From Tridacna crocea (Eukaryota > Mollusca > Bivalvia > Cardiida > Cardiidae), in NCBI GenBank assembly GCA_943736015.1, contig OX031063.1:34316172-34380171 (forward strand): DNA of 64,000 bases. Reading direction: 5' to 3'. The notes under the pieces are model-generated. The model made no database searches. It was given only the letters and a program-made list of their open reading frames with translations, and was not told the origin of the DNA. Shown piece by piece: positions 62,260 to 64,000 of this stretch (within the stretch, counting starts at the first letter, position 1; every line of letters starts with the position of its first letter). The translations under genes and the position numbers were made by a program.

Positions 62260-62700
62260 TTAACCTTTAACCAAGCCATTCCAGAGTTAACCCTTTCCCA
62301 AATGACACAATTTTAGACTGGTCCAAATGGAAAGCACTCGCAGACAACAAAATAAATGTAATTCAAAAATTGAACTTTGTTTCCAGCAGGGTAGGAAACA
62401 TTGTGGGAAAAGGGGAAAATGCTGGTTATCACCATTTTCTCCTTTTCCCACAATGTTTTCTATAGCCTCTTCCTTTAGGGTCATAAAAACCAGCAACTGT
62501 TTGGGAAAGGGTTTAACAGCCCTTAAATAGAGAGTTTTTGAAAATATTGGGAAAGGAGCTAGTAACCAGCATTTTCTCCTTTTTCCACAATGTTTTCTAC
62601 CCTATTTAAGATCATAGGCTAATTTGTACCAATTTCAAGTTTGACATTTTTAGGTATTTTGAACTCAGATGAGTCTAAAATTTTTCATTTGAAAAAATAT
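62260..62700 (+). mobile_element. Hairpin element split by nested copy
   Basis: The left end TTAACCTTTAACCAAGCC...CCAGAG and the right piece CAGCCCTTAAATAGAGAG...CATTTGAAAAAATA form one element broken at TTAA. Confidence 0.75.
62287..62516 (-). mobile_element. TTAA-hairpin element, nested, full length
   Basis: TTAACCCTTTCCCAAATGAC to GTTTGGGAAAGGGTTTAA. The TTAA 62513-62516 is followed by CAGCCC of the host copy. Confidence 0.9.
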
Positions 62701-62762
62701 AGAATACAAGTCGCTGCCCTTTTCTCATACTCCATACATTCTGGGTAGCAAGAAATTTTAAA

Positions 62763-63340
62763 GTCTTTACAAGATGACAATAATTCTGACATCATCAGAT
62801 TGAAAGTATTAGCAGATATATAGGATCTGACAAGGGTTGGCTTTTAAGATAAGATTTTATTAAACGAGTATAGGGAAATGTTATTAAGCGAGTCTTTGGC
62901 GAGCTTAATAACATTTTCCATGACAAGTTTAATAAAATTTTATCTCAAATGCCCACGAATGTCAGATTCTTTTTATCACATAAGGATATTTCACAAAATA
63001 TTGATCAGATGATGCAAAAACATTTATAAATGCACCCATGGTATTTTACATGAGACCCATTAACTTGCATGAAATGTGTACAAAATGATGTCAAAAATGA
63101 CGTCACACAAATGTGATATCAAACGAATGTAAAAAAGAAAATTCGTAATTGGTATATTACACTGAAAACAAAGGCGGTTATGTGGTAAAAAAATTTATTG
63201 TGACTAAATTGAAGACATTAAATTTTGTCTCTGAAAGAGTGAAAACCATTATGGGAAACTGAGATTCCCACCTTTTCTAAAGCTATCTCCCTCAGGATCA
63301 TTAAAACTTGGATTTGATCTTTTAATGGGTCAAAGGAAGA
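62763..63340 (-). mobile_element. Hairpin element split by another MITE
   Basis: The left piece AGTCTTTACAAGATGAC...AGCAGATATA stops at about 62821. The right flank resumes at about 63195 with TTATTGTGACTAAATTGAAG and reaches GATCTTTTAATGGGTCA. Confidence 0.65.
62823..63120 (+). mobile_element. MITE with TAAGATNAAATTTTATTAA inverted arms, copy 2
   Basis: AAGATAAGATTTTATTAAAC and GTTTAATAAAATTTTATCTC arms, an inner GAAATGTTATTAAGCGAG palindrome, and a tail with TGACGTCACACAAATGTG. Copy 1 is at 28326-28632, inverted. Confidence 0.78.
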
Positions 63341-63578
63341 TGTATTAAAGGGTTGATTTTATTTTAAATCTATGATTATGTCTCTAAGATAATTCACTGA
63401 TAGTTAGAACTGTAAACCTTTATCAAATAAATCAAAAACCTCTTTCGGCAAAGACATGAAGGAAATTGGGTAAAAATTGATTCAGACCAATATGAATCAA
63501 TAAGTCTACTTGTACCATTCCATTGCACTTTTCACCCCTATTACTCAAAAAATATTTCTGTAATACCATGCCTCTACT

Positions 63579-63803
63579 TAGCGCTTTACCAAAGTGCAGA
63601 ATTCCAGACTTGTCCATAGTCATAGCAGTTGAAAATAAAATTTTAAATGTGGCTCAAATAAGAACATTTTGTCTTTGAAAGGATAAAAACATTGTCTGAA
63701 AAGAACAAATGCTGTTTACCAGCATCTTCCCCTTTCCTAACAATGTTTTTGAAAGCCCCCTTTTAAACTGTTGTTAAATCTCAGAATTGTTTGGTAAAAG
63801 GTT
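63579..63803 (-). mobile_element. Hairpin element, diverged
   Basis: AGCGCTTTACCAAAGTGC, ACTTGTCCATAGTCATAGC, centre GCTGTTTACCAGC, end GTTTGGTAAAAGGTT. Confidence 0.7.
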
Positions 63804-64000
63804 CAGACATCACCATCTGAAACATAGTTGTAGTTGAAAAATCTTGAAACATCCACACAAAATATAGGTAATCAACAACTATTATGTTTTACTATATAGT
63901 AACTTCATGGTGAAAACAGTGCAAGTAAGATTTGCTTTTATAACCATGTTTTCTGAATTGCAAAACATTTTAAAATCCACCTAAAAAAGATATTAAAGTA

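Noticed and set aside
62823..63120. TGACGTCA inside the second MITE copy as a regulatory CRE
   Set aside because: It lies within a transposable element tail with no promoter nearby.

Overview
This is animal nuclear DNA from an intron-rich, AT-rich genome. The repeat content points to a mollusc, most likely a bivalve: a pearl/Helentron-like element with a core of about 160-bp tandem units, tRNA-headed SINE pieces, and many short palindromic repeats. The species is not identified. No prokaryotic, organellar or viral gene was recognised.

Two convergent protein-coding genes can be assembled exon by exon with splice phases that fit throughout. On the plus strand, 903-42987, 17 exons encode a complete 469-residue amino acid transporter of the AAAP/Aa_trans superfamily (SLC36 or AVT3-like). 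On the minus strand, 12 exons from 61809 down to a stop codon at 51728 encode the C-terminal 401 residues of a TBC1D19 orthologue (TBC/Rab-GAP-like domain). Its 5' exons lie beyond the right edge. About 8.7 kb separates the two stop codons. It holds 3'UTR sequence, a pearl/Helentron-like element, a SINE and a dimeric minisatellite.

The dominant feature is one family of short non-coding elements, called here the TTAA-hairpin family. An intact copy is about 190-235 bp. It is bounded by TTAA, with inverted ends of the type TTAACCCTTTACCAAAC, two dissimilar unique flanks, and a near-perfect central palindrome of about 60-70 bp (arm GGGAAAAGGAGAAAATGCTG, centre GGTAACC or GGTTACC). By eye I count more than 100 copies or fragments in both orientations, roughly a third of the window. 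They lie in introns, UTRs and intergenic DNA and interrupt no coding exon. TTAA ends shared by adjacent copies, nested insertions at TTAA, and a related empty site at 36110-36331 all argue for TTAA-specific, piggyBac-like cut-and-paste transposition. Subtypes share the palindromic design but differ in flanks: A/B (GGTAACC centre), C (CTCGTAACGAG centre, ends in TTTCCC) and D (CTCGTGACGAG centre, unrelated flanks). Paired changes in the two arms, centre-symmetric deletions and repeated loss of one arm suggest that the hairpin itself is homogenised or processed.

Other mobile DNA includes a long-TIR element with subterminal repeats filling most of intron 1 (1047-2173), at least five further palindromic MITE families (copies at 6586, 9777 and 16779, 14653, 28326 and 62823, 8064 and 36708 and 49440), short hairpins of a GATCAAGATCAGACTGCA type, and tandem repeats. 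Several small tandem duplications sit at or just upstream of 3' splice sites. In two of them the acceptor itself is duplicated, leaving a decoy acceptor that would lead to a premature stop.
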